64,000 nucleotides of DNA, taken from NCBI RefSeq assembly GCF_016900355.1, contig NZ_JACJKA010000001.1:186001-250000 (forward strand). Reading direction: 5' to 3'. The position numbers and the translations under genes are program-made. Source of the stretch: Bacteroides mediterraneensis (GTDB taxonomy: Bacteria; Bacteroidota; Bacteroidia; Bacteroidales; Bacteroidaceae). The notes beneath the pieces were generated by a model. It did not search any database and had not been told where the DNA came from. It was given only the letters and a program-made list of their open reading frames with translations. Each line of letters opens with the position of its first letter. The stretch's first letter is position 1. Below are positions 1 through 7,973 of this stretch, one piece after another.

Positions 1-1
1 A

Positions 2-109
2 CGCACCAAGGTGGACAGCAAATTCAAGGATGCCTTCATCATTGCGTTCAAAGACGGACAGAAAATGAACATCAATCAAGCCATACGAGAATTCAAACGA
101 AACAGATAA
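2..109 (+). CDS. C-terminal end of upstream gene, probably N-acetylmuramoyl-L-alanine amidase (partial)
   Basis: An open frame enters from the left edge and ends with TAA at 107-109, giving about 35 residues that finish in INQAIREFKRNR. The preceding FKDAFIIAFKDG stretch resembles the C-terminal tail of Bacteroides cell-wall amidases that sit just before an MCE-family gene; this assignment is from memory of that gene order and cannot be proven from so few residues. The next gene starts 23 bp downstream, so the two are probably cotranscribed. Confidence 0.5.
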   Translation, partial: RTKVDSKFKDAFIIAFKDGQKMNINQAIREFKRNR

Positions 110-132
110 TAAAAAAAGAAAAAGAAAAAAAT

Positions 133-1020
133 ATGAAGAAAGAAGTAAAAATCGGATTAGCTGGAATCGGCGCATTGTTGATTCTCTTTTTCGGCATCAA
201 CTACCTGAAAGGAATCAGTATGTTCAAACCGGAAAGCTACTATTATGTGGATTTTACCGATGTAAACGGACTGGCTCTGTCGAGCCCGGTATTCGCCAAT
301 GGTTTCAAGATAGGTATTGTACGCGACCTGCAATACAACTACCAGAAGCCGGGCCATGTGGTGGTAGGAATTGAAGTAGATCAGGACATGCGTATCCCGA
401 CCGGAAGTAAGGCGGAACTGGTGACTGAAATGTTAGGAACTGTCAAGATGAACATGCTGCTCAAACATGGAGCTGCCACTTACATGAATCCCGGCGACAC
501 CATCGAAGGTACAGCCAACACGGGCATCCTGGGCAAAGCGGAACAGGAACTGCTGCCGAAAGTGGAGCAGATGATGCCGAAACTGGATTCCATCTTGGGC
601 TCCCTAAACCAGCTGTTAGCAGATCCGGCTTTGAAAAACACGTTGCATAATGCAGAAAAGCTGACGGCTTCACTCAATGCCACCAGCACGCAACTGCACA
701 GCCTGATGAGCCGCGACATTCCGCAACTGACCAGCAACGTGACTACCATCACGGAAAACCTGAAAGGAATCAGCGAGAACCTGAAAGGGGTGGACTATGC
801 AGCTACCTTCCAAAAGGTGGACTCTACTTTGCAGAACGTACACATGCTGACCGAAAAGCTGAGCAGCAAGAATAATTCCATCGGACTCCTGTTAAACGAC
901 GATGCGCTGTATCAGAACCTGAATGCCACCTCAGCCAATGCAGCTTCTCTCCTGAAAGACTTGCAGGAACACCCGAAACGGTACGTACACTTCTCTCTGT
1001 TTGGGAAAAAAGATAAATAA
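133..1020 (+). CDS. mlaD: MCE/MlaD family lipid-transport substrate-binding protein
   Basis: This 295-residue protein has an N-terminal membrane anchor (about residues 7-25, IGLAGIGALLILFFGINYL) followed by one MCE domain (about 35-115, with the typical VNGLALSSPVFANGFKIGIV stretch). The rest is a long alpha-helical region rich in Asn, Leu and Thr. MlaD proteins form periplasmic hexameric rings that carry phospholipids between inner and outer membrane with an ABC transporter (MlaFE), which is not in this window. It follows the partial amidase gene by 23 bp with no terminator, so it is likely the last gene of that operon; a strong hairpin follows it. The family call is firm, the physiological substrate is inferred. 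Confidence 0.88.
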   Translation: MKKEVKIGLAGIGALLILFFGINYLKGISMFKPESYYYVDFTDVNGLALSSPVFANGFKIGIVRDLQYNYQKPGHVVVGIEVDQDMRIPTGSKAELVTEMLGTVKMNMLLKHGAATYMNPGDTIEGTANTGILGKAEQELLPKVEQMMPKLDSILGSLNQLLADPALKNTLHNAEKLTASLNATSTQLHSLMSRDIPQLTSNVTTITENLKGISENLKGVDYAATFQKVDSTLQNVHMLTEKLSSKNNSIGLLLNDDALYQNLNATSANAASLLKDLQEHPKRYVHFSLFGKKDK

Positions 1021-1041
1021 GGAAATCTCATTCCTATCGGC

Positions 1042-1089
1042 AAGGCAGGAAATCATCGGTTCCAAAGGTGATTTCCTGCCTTCTTATGA
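1042..1089 (+). terminator. Hairpin terminator after mlaD
   Basis: A perfect 14-bp stem pairs AAGGCAGGAAATCA (1042-1055) with TGATTTCCTGCCTT (1069-1082) around a 13-nt loop, 22 bp after the mlaD stop. The T-run after it is weak (TTCTTATG), so termination strength is uncertain. Confidence 0.65.
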
Positions 1090-1454
1090 AGAAAACCACG
1101 ACAATCCTTTGGCAAAGAAGCATCAGCCTCACTATATAGAAACAATCTAAATAGAAAGGAATACCCAAAGAAGAAAAGTAAAGAATCTCAAATACATGAT
1201 TTTCAAAGACAAACCATATCAAACGAAGGGGAATCACGCCAAAAAGGAGAGACACTAACCAATTGATAAGCAAGACATTATAGATTCACAAGTCATTTCT
1301 CTTTAACAAGGAATTTAACAAACCTGTAACATCTTATTTATCAACAACTTAATTTATCAAAATAAAAAGCAAGCAAAAAGGCATTTGTTTTTCTGAAATT
1401 TCATTACGAAATTTGCAAACGTAGAAGTTTCGCTTTATTAATAACAACGCACGT
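1083..1454 (+). promoter_or_regulatory. dnaA upstream region: AT-rich, DnaA-box-like sites and probable promoter
   Basis: This gene-free stretch is AT-rich. Two near-matches to the DnaA box TTATCCACA lie 16 bp apart in the same orientation: TTATCAACA (1338-1346) and TTATCAAAA (1354-1362). A promoter-like pair follows: TTTG (1384-1387), 20 nt, then GAAATTTG (1408-1415), one mismatch from TAnnTTTG. The sequence TTTGCAAACGT (1412-1422) at the expected transcription start also occurs at the nrdJ promoter. Autoregulation by DnaA or an origin function are both possible; neither is shown. Confidence 0.45.
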
Positions 1455-2870
1455 ATGATTGAACATAACCAAGCCGTTGCATTGTGGAACCGGTGTCTGG
1501 CATTCATCAAAGACAACGTAAATGCTACGGCTTTTAAAACATGGTTTGAGCCTATCGTACCTTTAAAATATGAGGATACAGAAAAGGCATTGACAATCGG
1601 CGTCCCAAGTCCTTTCTTCTATGAATATCTGGAAGAAAAGTACGTGGGATTGCTGCGCGCCGCCATCTATAAAGAAATAGGTGAAGGCACGGAGTTGATG
1701 TACTCTATCCTGACCGATAAGACCAACCATATCACAGTCAATATAGAAGGCACAAAACGCTCTTCCGCATTGCCGGAACAGGCTCCTGTGTACAACGGAA
1801 ACAAGGCACCGAATCCTTTGCAGGCTCCGGCTCCACAGGATTTGGATCCTCATCTGAACCCGAACTATAACTTTGAGAACTTCATTAAAGGAAACAGCAA
1901 TGAATTCTCTAGGACAGTGGCAGAGACCGTTGCCCAGAACCCGGCACGTACCTTCAACCCCTTGTTTATCTATGGCCCCTCGGGAGTGGGAAAAACCCAT
2001 CTGATTAACGCCATCGGTACAAGAATCAAGGAATTGTATCCGGAAAAACGAGTACTGTATGTATCCGCTCATCTTTTCCAGGTGCAATACACCGACTCTG
2101 TGCGAACCAATCACTTCAATGATTTCATTAGCTTCTACCAGACAATCGACGTGCTGATCATTGATGATATACAGGAATTTGCAGGGGTTACCAAAACGCA
2201 AAACACGTTCTTCCATATCTTCAACCACCTTCACCAGAACGGAAAGCAACTGATTCTGACTTCAGACCGTGCGCCCGTCATGCTGCAGGGAATGGAAGAC
2301 CGTCTGCTCACCCGTTTCAAATGGGGCTTGGTGGCCGAACTGGAGAAACCGGATATCGAACTCCGGAAGAACATCCTGCGCAACAAAATCAAGCGTGACG
2401 GACTGGTCATCCCGGAATCGGTTATCAGCTACATTGCAGAGAGCGTGAATGAGAGCGTGCGTGAACTGGAAGGTATCGTCAATTCACTGTTGGCCCAGTC
2501 CATCTTGTTCAAACGGGAAATCGATCTTGACTTGGCACAACACATCGTGAGAAAGGCAGTGAAATGCGCCGAGAGCAAACCGATGACCGTAAGCGACATC
2601 ATCACGAAAGTGTGCGAACATTACAAAATTGATGAAACAGCCATCCACACCAAGACCCGCAAGCGGGAAGTGGTACAGGTGAGACAGGTAGCCATGTATC
2701 TGGCGAAGAAACATACCGATACCTCTTCTTCCAAGATTGGCCAGCTGATAGGCAACAAAGACCACGCCACGGTGTTGCATGCCTGCAAGATTGTAAAAGA
2801 CCAGGTAGATGTAGACAAAGCATTTAAGGCAGAAATCGAAGAAATAGAAACCAGTCTTCGAATGAGATAA
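1455..2870 (+). CDS. dnaA: Chromosomal replication initiator protein DnaA
   Basis: At 471 residues it has the usual DnaA length and four-domain layout: N-terminal DnaB-interaction domain (about 1-90), proline-rich linker (about 100-135), AAA+ ATPase (about 140-345) with Walker A GPSGVGKT at 174-181 and Walker [10 protein letters not shown], and a C-terminal helix-turn-helix DNA-binding domain with the DnaA signature [14 protein letters not shown]. It binds DnaA boxes and opens the origin. dnaN is not beside it and recF lies 14 kb away, which fits Bacteroidales. The ATG start has no Shine-Dalgarno sequence but matches the family N-terminus. A strong bidirectional terminator follows. Confidence 0.98.
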   Translation: MIEHNQAVALWNRCLAFIKDNVNATAFKTWFEPIVPLKYEDTEKALTIGVPSPFFYEYLEEKYVGLLRAAIYKEIGEGTELMYSILTDKTNHITVNIEGTKRSSALPEQAPVYNGNKAPNPLQAPAPQDLDPHLNPNYNFENFIKGNSNEFSRTVAETVAQNPARTFNPLFIYGPSGVGKTHLINAIGTRIKELYPEKRVLYVSAHLFQVQYTDSVRTNHFNDFISFYQTIDVLIIDDIQEFAGVTKTQNTFFHIFNHLHQNGKQLILTSDRAPVMLQGMEDRLLTRFKWGLVAELEKPDIELRKNILRNKIKRDGLVIPESVISYIAESVNESVRELEGIVNSLLAQSILFKREIDLDLAQHIVRKAVKCAESKPMTVSDIITKVCEHYKIDETAIHTKTRKREVVQVRQVAMYLAKKHTDTSSSKIGQLIGNKDHATVLHACKIVKDQVDVDKAFKAEIEEIETSLRMR

Positions 2871-2909
2871 AAAAAGAGGTGACTTGAAATTCAAGCCACC
2901 TCTTTTTTT
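2869..2909 (+). terminator. Bidirectional terminator between dnaA and the nitroreductase gene
   Basis: A long stem with one mismatch pairs AAAAAAGAGGTGACTTGAA with TTCAAGCCACCTCTTTTTT and has A-runs and T-runs on both sides, so it can end transcription of both convergent genes. Confidence 0.85.
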
Positions 2910-2925
2910 ACCCATCCTGATACCC

Positions 2926-3666
2926 TCAATCATCAAATCCTTGCCGTTTCAATACTTTTTTCAAGCCTTCCGACATATATTCATTATCTGATTTCTTGTA
3001 ACGGATATCCGTGAAAATCTGGGCCAGCGTCTCGGTGTGATTGATTTCCACAAAATGCTTGTTTTCAGGCAAGCTTTCCTTATACGCATAAATATCGTCT
3101 ATCTCTGCTGGAGTATAGTCATGATACTGTTCCTCATGGATGATGCCCCGAATAGGTAAACGGTCGGGTTGTGCGGGACATTCATCGGGATAGCCTACCG
3201 TAATGGTAGCCACCGGAACCACCAGTTTCGGAAGCTTCAGCAAATCGATAATCTGATCAGGATTATAAATGGTAGTTCCCAGATAACAGATACCCAATCC
3301 TTTCTCTTCAGCCAGCGTACAGAAGTTCTGTGTCACCAGCAAGGCATCGGTCGCCGCATTCAGGAAAGAAATGAAATTATTATAGCCTGGTTCTGCCTTC
3401 CGCTGTTCACACCACTTGCTGAACCGGTTAAAATCGGCACAGAAAGTCAGCACAACCGGAGCCGAAGTAACCATCGGCTGGTTAAAATGAGCAGGAGCCA
3501 AGCGCTCCTTCATTTTCGCATCCCTCGTTACAACCACACTATACAACTGCATATTTCCCATGGTGGAGGCCCGAAACGCTTCCTCCAGCAATTCATTCAG
3601 CAATTCGGCAGGCACATCTTCCTGCGTATATTTGCGAATGGTCCGTCTGTTCTTTATTGATTCCAT
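2926..3666 (-). CDS. NfsA-like nitroreductase (FMN-dependent)
   Basis: This 246-residue protein begins with ESIKNRRTIRKYTQEDVP, the FMN-binding start of the nitroreductase superfamily, followed by the TMGNMQLYS region, and its C-terminal extension is typical of the NfsA/FRP branch. Such enzymes use NADPH to reduce nitro compounds, quinones or flavins in the cytoplasm; the natural substrate cannot be read from sequence. The ATG at 3666 lies 26 bp from a well-formed promoter (CAAA 3720-3723 and CAAAGATA 3692-3699 on the + strand) that sits inside a repeated element. It is convergent with dnaA and divergent from nrdJ. Confidence 0.88.
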   Translation of the reverse strand: MESIKNRRTIRKYTQEDVPAELLNELLEEAFRASTMGNMQLYSVVVTRDAKMKERLAPAHFNQPMVTSAPVVLTFCADFNRFSKWCEQRKAEPGYNNFISFLNAATDALLVTQNFCTLAEEKGLGICYLGTTIYNPDQIIDLLKLPKLVVPVATITVGYPDECPAQPDRLPIRGIIHEEQYHDYTPAEIDDIYAYKESLPENKHFVEINHTETLAQIFTDIRYKKSDNEYMSEGLKKVLKRQGFDD

Positions 3667-3691
3667 ATTATATCGGCTTTATATATATGTA

Positions 3692-3723
3692 CAAAGATAA
3701 TGAAAGCTGAGTGCAGAGGCAAA
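3692..3723 (-). promoter_or_regulatory. Bacteroidetes-type promoter of the nitroreductase gene, inside a repeat
   Basis: Read on the minus strand, TTTG (3720-3723) is followed after 20 nt by TATCTTTG (3692-3699), matching the -33/-7 consensus TTTG / TAnnTTTG. The start codon is 26 bp downstream. The whole promoter coincides with repeat copy 1. Confidence 0.7.
3693..3720. repeat. 28-bp direct repeat, copy 1
   Basis: AAAGATAATGAAAGCTGAGT and the next eight bases recur at 3777-3804 with one mismatch (A to G). On the minus strand this copy carries a complete promoter. An inverted repeat AGAAAAC/GTTTTCT (3725-3741) lies between the two copies. Confidence 0.85.
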
Positions 3724-3776
3724 TAGAAAACACAGTTTTCTAATTTGACTTTGCCGAGGCGCATCCTATCTTCTTT

Positions 3777-3804
3777 AAAGATAGTGAAAGCTGAGTGCAG
3801 AGGC
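3777..3804. repeat. 28-bp direct repeat, copy 2
   Basis: This copy differs from copy 1 by one base (GATAGTG instead of GATAATG). Its -7 equivalent on the minus strand is TATCTTTA and no TTTG lies at the right distance, so it is probably not an active promoter. Its left end forms a small palindrome with the preceding bases (CTATCTT, 5 nt, AAGATAG). Confidence 0.85.
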
Positions 3805-4094
3805 CTGGAAACCGACAAAAATCCCTGTACTTTTCCGAATGATAAAAAACAACCATAACTTCACCAAGTTTTCTAAAATGGAAAACTTTTCAACAAGACA
3901 AAATCCATATATATTTAATTATCAATAAAATAAAGAATAAAAACAGAAAACCACTCACCTTGTTAATAACTTCTTCTCTTTTTATTTTGTGAATTAAAAA
4001 AACATCTTTAGCTTTGCAAACGTTTGTTGGAAATAAAACGAGCTTCTACATATTACACTGACTTTTATTGAAAACAAATCATATACAAATAACC
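3805..4094 (+). promoter_or_regulatory. nrdJ upstream region with a consensus promoter
   Basis: A perfect promoter match lies at 3986-4016: TTTG (3986-3989), 19 nt, TAGCTTTG (4009-4016). The 10-bp palindrome CAAACGTTTG (4017-4026) falls on the predicted transcription start. Further upstream there is an inverted repeat AAGTTTTC (3866-3873) / GAAAACTT (3881-3888). The transcript leader would be about 75 nt to the GTG start. I looked for a cobalamin riboswitch and did not see one. Confidence 0.7.
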
Positions 4095-6638
4095 GTGGAA
4101 AAGAAAACGTACAGCTACGATGAAGCGTTCAATGCTTCGTTGGAGTATTTCAATGGAGACGAACTGGCGGCCCGCGTTTGGGTAAACAAATACGCCGTGA
4201 AGGACTCTTTTGGAAACATCTATGAAAAATCTCCAGTGGATATGCATTGGCGAATCGCCAATGAGGTGGCCCGTATCGAGGCAAAATATCCGAATGCACT
4301 CAGTTCTCAGGAACTTTTTGATTTGATGGACCATTTCAAGTACATCATACCGCAAGGTAGTCCGATGACTGGAATTGGAAACAACTATCAGATTGCCTCA
4401 CTGTCCAACTGCTTTGTGATTGGACTTGACGGAAATGCCGACTCTTACGGAGCCATTATCCGTATCGACGAAGAACAGGTACAACTGATGAAACGCCGTG
4501 GAGGTGTGGGACACGACTTGTCGCACATCCGCCCGAAAGGTTCTCCTGTGAAGAACTCTGCCCTGACCTCTACCGGACTCGTTCCGTTCATGGAGCGCTA
4601 TTCTAACTCAACCCGTGAGGTGGCTCAAGACGGACGCCGCGGAGCACTGATGCTGACCGTGTCCATTAAGCATCCGGATTCAGAAGCATTCATCGACGCC
4701 AAGATGACGGAAGGCAAAGTGACGGGAGCCAACGTATCTGTCAAACTGGACGATGCCTTCCTGCAGGCTGCTGTAGAAGGAAAGCCTTATATACAGCAGT
4801 ACCCGATTGATTCACCCAACCCGATGGTTTCCAAAGAAATCGATGCTTCTACCTTGTGGAAGAAGATTGTACACAATGCTTGGAAATCGGCAGAACCGGG
4901 CGTATTGTTCTGGGATACCATTATCCGTGAGTCTGTGCCCGACTGCTATGCCGATTTAGGTTTCCGTACGGTTTCTACCAATCCATGCGGTGAAATTCCA
5001 TTGTGTCCGTACGACTCCTGCCGTCTGCTGGCCATCAACCTGTATTCATACGTAGTCAATCCGTTTACTCCGGAAGCTTACTTCGACTTCGACCTGTTCA
5101 AGAAACATGTGGCACTGGCACAGCGCATCATGGACGACATCATCGACCTGGAGCTGGAAAAGATTGAACGCATCTTTGAAAAGATTGATTCTGACCCGGA
5201 AAGCATGGAAGTAAAAGGCACCGAACGTCACCTGTGGGAAAAGATTTACCACAAGTCAGGTTTGGGACGCCGTACCGGTGTAGGTATCACTGCAGAAGGC
5301 GATATGCTGGCTGCCATGGGATTGCGCTACGGCACAGAAGAAGCTACCGATTTCTCTGAAAAAGTACATAAGACCATCGCGCTCGAAGCCTACCGCTCCT
5401 CTGTGAACATGGCCAAGGAACGTGGCGCTTTCGAAATCTACGATGCAGAACGTGAAAAGAACAACCCGTTCATCAACCGTCTGAAAGAGGCTGACCCTGA
5501 ATTGTACAAAGAAATGAAGAAGTATGGCCGACGCAACATCGCCTGCCTGACTATCGCACCGACCGGTACCACCAGCTTGATGACACAGACAACTTCTGGT
5601 ATCGAACCGGTATTCATGCCGGTGTACAAACGCCGCCGGAAAGTCAATCCGAATGACACCAACGTACATGTAGATTTTGTGGATGAAACAGGAGACGCTT
5701 TCGAAGAATACATCGTATTCCACCACAAGTTCCTGACTTGGATGAAGGTAAACGGTTACGATCCAGACAAGCGTTACACGCAGGAAGAAATTGACGAACT
5801 GGTGGCCAAATCACCTTATTACAAAGCAACTTCCAACGATGTAGACTGGCTGATGAAAGTGAAGATGCAGGGCCGTATCCAGAAATGGGTAGACCACTCT
5901 ATCAGTGTTACCATCAACCTGCCGAATAACGTAAGCGAAGACCTCGTCAACCAGCTTTACGTAGAAGCATGGCGTTCTGGTTGCAAAGGCTGTACTGTAT
6001 ACCGTGACGGTTCTCGTGCCGGCGTACTGCTCTCTACCAAGAAGAAAGACAAGAAAGAAGAGGAAGAATGCCGCTGCAAACCGCCCCAGGTAGTGGAAGT
6101 CCGCCCGAAAGTGCTGGAAGCCGATGTGGTACGTTTCCAAAACAACAAGGAAAAATGGGTGGCTTTTGTCGGCCTGCTCGACGGAAGACCTTACGAAATC
6201 TTTACTGGTCTGCAGGATGACGAAGAAGGCATCGTACTGCCGAAGTCAGTCACTTCCGGACGTATCATCAAGAGCTACGACGAAGACGGAACCAAGCACT
6301 ACGACTTCCAGTTTGAAAACAAGCGCGGTTACAAGATGACCATCGAAGGACTTTCTGAAAAGTTCAACAAGGAATACTGGAACTACGCCAAGCTGATTTC
6401 AGGAGTGCTCCGCTGGAGAATGCCGATTGAACAGGTCATCAAGCTGGTAAGCTCCCTGCAGCTGGATAGCGAAAGCATCAACACCTGGAAGAACGGTGTG
6501 GAAAGAGCCTTGAAGAAATACGTACAAGACGGAACAGAAGCCAAAGGCGTGAAATGTCCGAACTGCGGTCATGAAACGCTGGTATATCAGGAAGGCTGTC
6601 TGATCTGTAAGACCTGTGGTTCTTCACGCTGCGGATAA
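4095..6638 (+). CDS. nrdJ: Adenosylcobalamin-dependent (class II) ribonucleoside-diphosphate reductase
   Basis: From the GTG start the protein has 847 residues and begins MEKKTYSYDEAF, as family members do. It carries the reductase core motifs: LSNCFVIG and STNPCGEIPL (active-site cysteines), a glycine-rich RRGGVGHDLSHIRP stretch, and APTGTTSLMTQTTSGIEP. The C-terminus has two CxxC zinc-ribbon pairs (CPNCGHET and CLICKTC) and ends SSRCG with the redox tail cysteine. It makes deoxyribonucleotides using vitamin B12 and no oxygen, which suits an anaerobe. An in-frame TTG at 4068 would add nine residues but is less likely. No stop-proximal terminator separates it from folB. Confidence 0.95.
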   Translation: MEKKTYSYDEAFNASLEYFNGDELAARVWVNKYAVKDSFGNIYEKSPVDMHWRIANEVARIEAKYPNALSSQELFDLMDHFKYIIPQGSPMTGIGNNYQIASLSNCFVIGLDGNADSYGAIIRIDEEQVQLMKRRGGVGHDLSHIRPKGSPVKNSALTSTGLVPFMERYSNSTREVAQDGRRGALMLTVSIKHPDSEAFIDAKMTEGKVTGANVSVKLDDAFLQAAVEGKPYIQQYPIDSPNPMVSKEIDASTLWKKIVHNAWKSAEPGVLFWDTIIRESVPDCYADLGFRTVSTNPCGEIPLCPYDSCRLLAINLYSYVVNPFTPEAYFDFDLFKKHVALAQRIMDDIIDLELEKIERIFEKIDSDPESMEVKGTERHLWEKIYHKSGLGRRTGVGITAEGDMLAAMGLRYGTEEATDFSEKVHKTIALEAYRSSVNMAKERGAFEIYDAEREKNNPFINRLKEADPELYKEMKKYGRRNIACLTIAPTGTTSLMTQTTSGIEPVFMPVYKRRRKVNPNDTNVHVDFVDETGDAFEEYIVFHHKFLTWMKVNGYDPDKRYTQEEIDELVAKSPYYKATSNDVDWLMKVKMQGRIQKWVDHSISVTINLPNNVSEDLVNQLYVEAWRSGCKGCTVYRDGSRAGVLLSTKKKDKKEEEECRCKPPQVVEVRPKVLEADVVRFQNNKEKWVAFVGLLDGRPYEIFTGLQDDEEGIVLPKSVTSGRIIKSYDEDGTKHYDFQFENKRGYKMTIEGLSEKFNKEYWNYAKLISGVLRWRMPIEQVIKLVSSLQLDSESINTWKNGVERALKKYVQDGTEAKGVKCPNCGHETLVYQEGCLICKTCGSSRCG

Positions 6639-6744
6639 ACTCTTACATACGAGTGACTTTACTCATTTATTTTCAGGCATGAATCAGGCAGAAGGCTGTA
6701 CCGCAGCCACGCCTAATTCATGCCTCTCTTCTATCTACTTCCCT

Positions 6745-7116
6745 ATGAAACAATCTGACATGTACATTTGCCTGAACGGGCTGAAACTATATGCGTTCCA
6801 CGGCGTGCTGCCACAGGAAAACAAGATCGGTGCCGAGTACACTCTCAACCTGCGGTTGAAAACAGACTTCAGCCGCGCGTCGCAGACCGACGACCTGCAA
6901 TACACCCTCAACTATGCCGAGGTATTTCAGGCCGTAAAAGAAGAAATGCAGCAGCCTTCCCAGCTGTTGGAACACGTCATCCAACGCATTGCCGAACGGC
7001 TGTTCCGCGACTTTCCTACCCTCACGGAAGTCAAGATTGCCCTGTTCAAACAAAACCCTCCCATGGGAGCAGACTGCGAGAAAACCGGAGTGGAATCAAC
7101 TTATACCAAAAACTAA
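6745..7116 (+). CDS. folB: Dihydroneopterin aldolase
   Basis: The 123-residue product starting MKQSDMYICLNGLKLYAFHG matches the small FolB family (about 120 residues), including YAFHGVLPQENKIGAEY near the N-terminus, TLNYAEVFQ in the middle and LLEHVIQRIAERLF later. FolB converts dihydroneopterin to 6-hydroxymethyldihydropterin in folate synthesis. A longer in-frame start at 6616 overlaps nrdJ and adds sequence with no family similarity, so the ATG at 6745 was chosen. The phosphatase gene follows after 6 bp. Confidence 0.93.
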   Translation: MKQSDMYICLNGLKLYAFHGVLPQENKIGAEYTLNLRLKTDFSRASQTDDLQYTLNYAEVFQAVKEEMQQPSQLLEHVIQRIAERLFRDFPTLTEVKIALFKQNPPMGADCEKTGVESTYTKN

Positions 7117-7122
7117 CGCGAT

Positions 7123-7776
7123 ATGAAAAAACTTGTGATTTTTGATTTGGACGGAACTTTACTAAACACCATTGCCGACCTGGCCGCAGCCACCAATTAT
7201 GCCCTGACCCAGTTCGGCTATCCTACCCACTCGACGGACGCCTACCGTTTCTTTGTGGGCAACGGCATCAACAAACTTTTTGAACGGGCACTTCCTGAAG
7301 CAGACCGAACTCCGGAAAACGTCCTGCGTATCCGGTCGAAGTTCGTACCTTACTACAACGTACACAATGCAGATTTAAGCCGCCCTTATCCCGGCATTGA
7401 AGACCTGCTCAATCTGTTGCAACAACATCACATCCAGATAGCAGTCGCATCCAACAAATACCAGGAAGCCACCGCCAAGCTCATCGGGCAATATTTTCCG
7501 GCCATCCGTTTCACTGCAGTTTTCGGGCAGCGGGAAAACGTACCGACCAAACCTGACCCACAAGTCGTAAACGAGATTATCCAGCTGGCAGGAGTCAGCA
7601 AGGAAGAAGTAGTGTATATCGGCGACTCCGGAGTCGACATGCAGACGGGCCTCAACGCAGGCGTCACCACCATCGGCGTATGCTGGGGATTCCGCCCCAA
7701 GAGTGAACTGCAGGAATTCCACCCAGACCTGCTGGCGGAAAAGCCGGAAGACATCAGTCGTTTCCTGCAACTATAA
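7123..7776 (+). CDS. gph: HAD-family phosphatase, phosphoglycolate phosphatase-like
   Basis: This 217-residue protein has all HAD motifs in order: the nucleophile motif FDLDGTLLNT (about 6-15), motif II AVASNK, the lysine in TKPDP, and the acidic motif IGDSGVDMQTG. The helical cap between motifs I and II is of the Gph/PGP type. Members remove phosphate from 2-phosphoglycolate or related small phosphates; the exact substrate is not certain. It lies 6 bp after folB, so the two are probably cotranscribed. A 22-bp-period repeat array follows its 3' end. Confidence 0.87.
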   Translation: MKKLVIFDLDGTLLNTIADLAAATNYALTQFGYPTHSTDAYRFFVGNGINKLFERALPEADRTPENVLRIRSKFVPYYNVHNADLSRPYPGIEDLLNLLQQHHIQIAVASNKYQEATAKLIGQYFPAIRFTAVFGQRENVPTKPDPQVVNEIIQLAGVSKEEVVYIGDSGVDMQTGLNAGVTTIGVCWGFRPKSELQEFHPDLLAEKPEDISRFLQL

Positions 7777-7831
7777 CAGATTTCCAGACGGCGAGCATCT
7801 TCACAAGGAGCGCGCCATACACCCTAAAAAA

Positions 7832-7963
7832 AAACGCCTTTGCGTTCTTCCCCAAACGCCCTTACGTTTTACTTCAAACGCAAGTACATTTCAGGTAAAA
7901 CGCAAAGGCGTTTTATATTAAACGCAAGGACGTTTCAGTCCAAACGCTTCGTCGTTTTCCGAG
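7832..7963. repeat. Six-unit tandem array, exact 22-bp period, alternating AAACG/CGTTT half-sites
   Basis: AAACGC starts at 7832, 7854, 7876, 7898, 7920 and 7942, each exactly 22 bp from the last. In most units CGTTT (or a one-base variant) follows at unit position 12, so AAACG and CGTTT alternate every 11 bp in opposite orientation. The bases between half-sites differ from unit to unit. The array fills the gap between two convergent genes. Single units can form AAACGC...GCGTTT hairpins (units 1 and 4 best), so it may also work as a terminator. Confidence 0.92.
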
Positions 7964-7973
7964 AAGAGAAAAT

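Noticed and set aside
1563-2249. 228-codon open frame antisense to dnaA
   Set aside because: It lies wholly inside dnaA on the other strand and has no family similarity; it is a coding shadow.
3805-4094. Cobalamin riboswitch upstream of the B12-dependent reductase
   Set aside because: No B12-box (GCCACTG-like) or matching secondary structure was seen; the leader after the promoter is only about 75 nt.
7832-7963. CRISPR array
   Set aside because: The repeats are only a few fixed bases in each 22-bp unit, there are no 30-bp spacers, and no cas gene is nearby.
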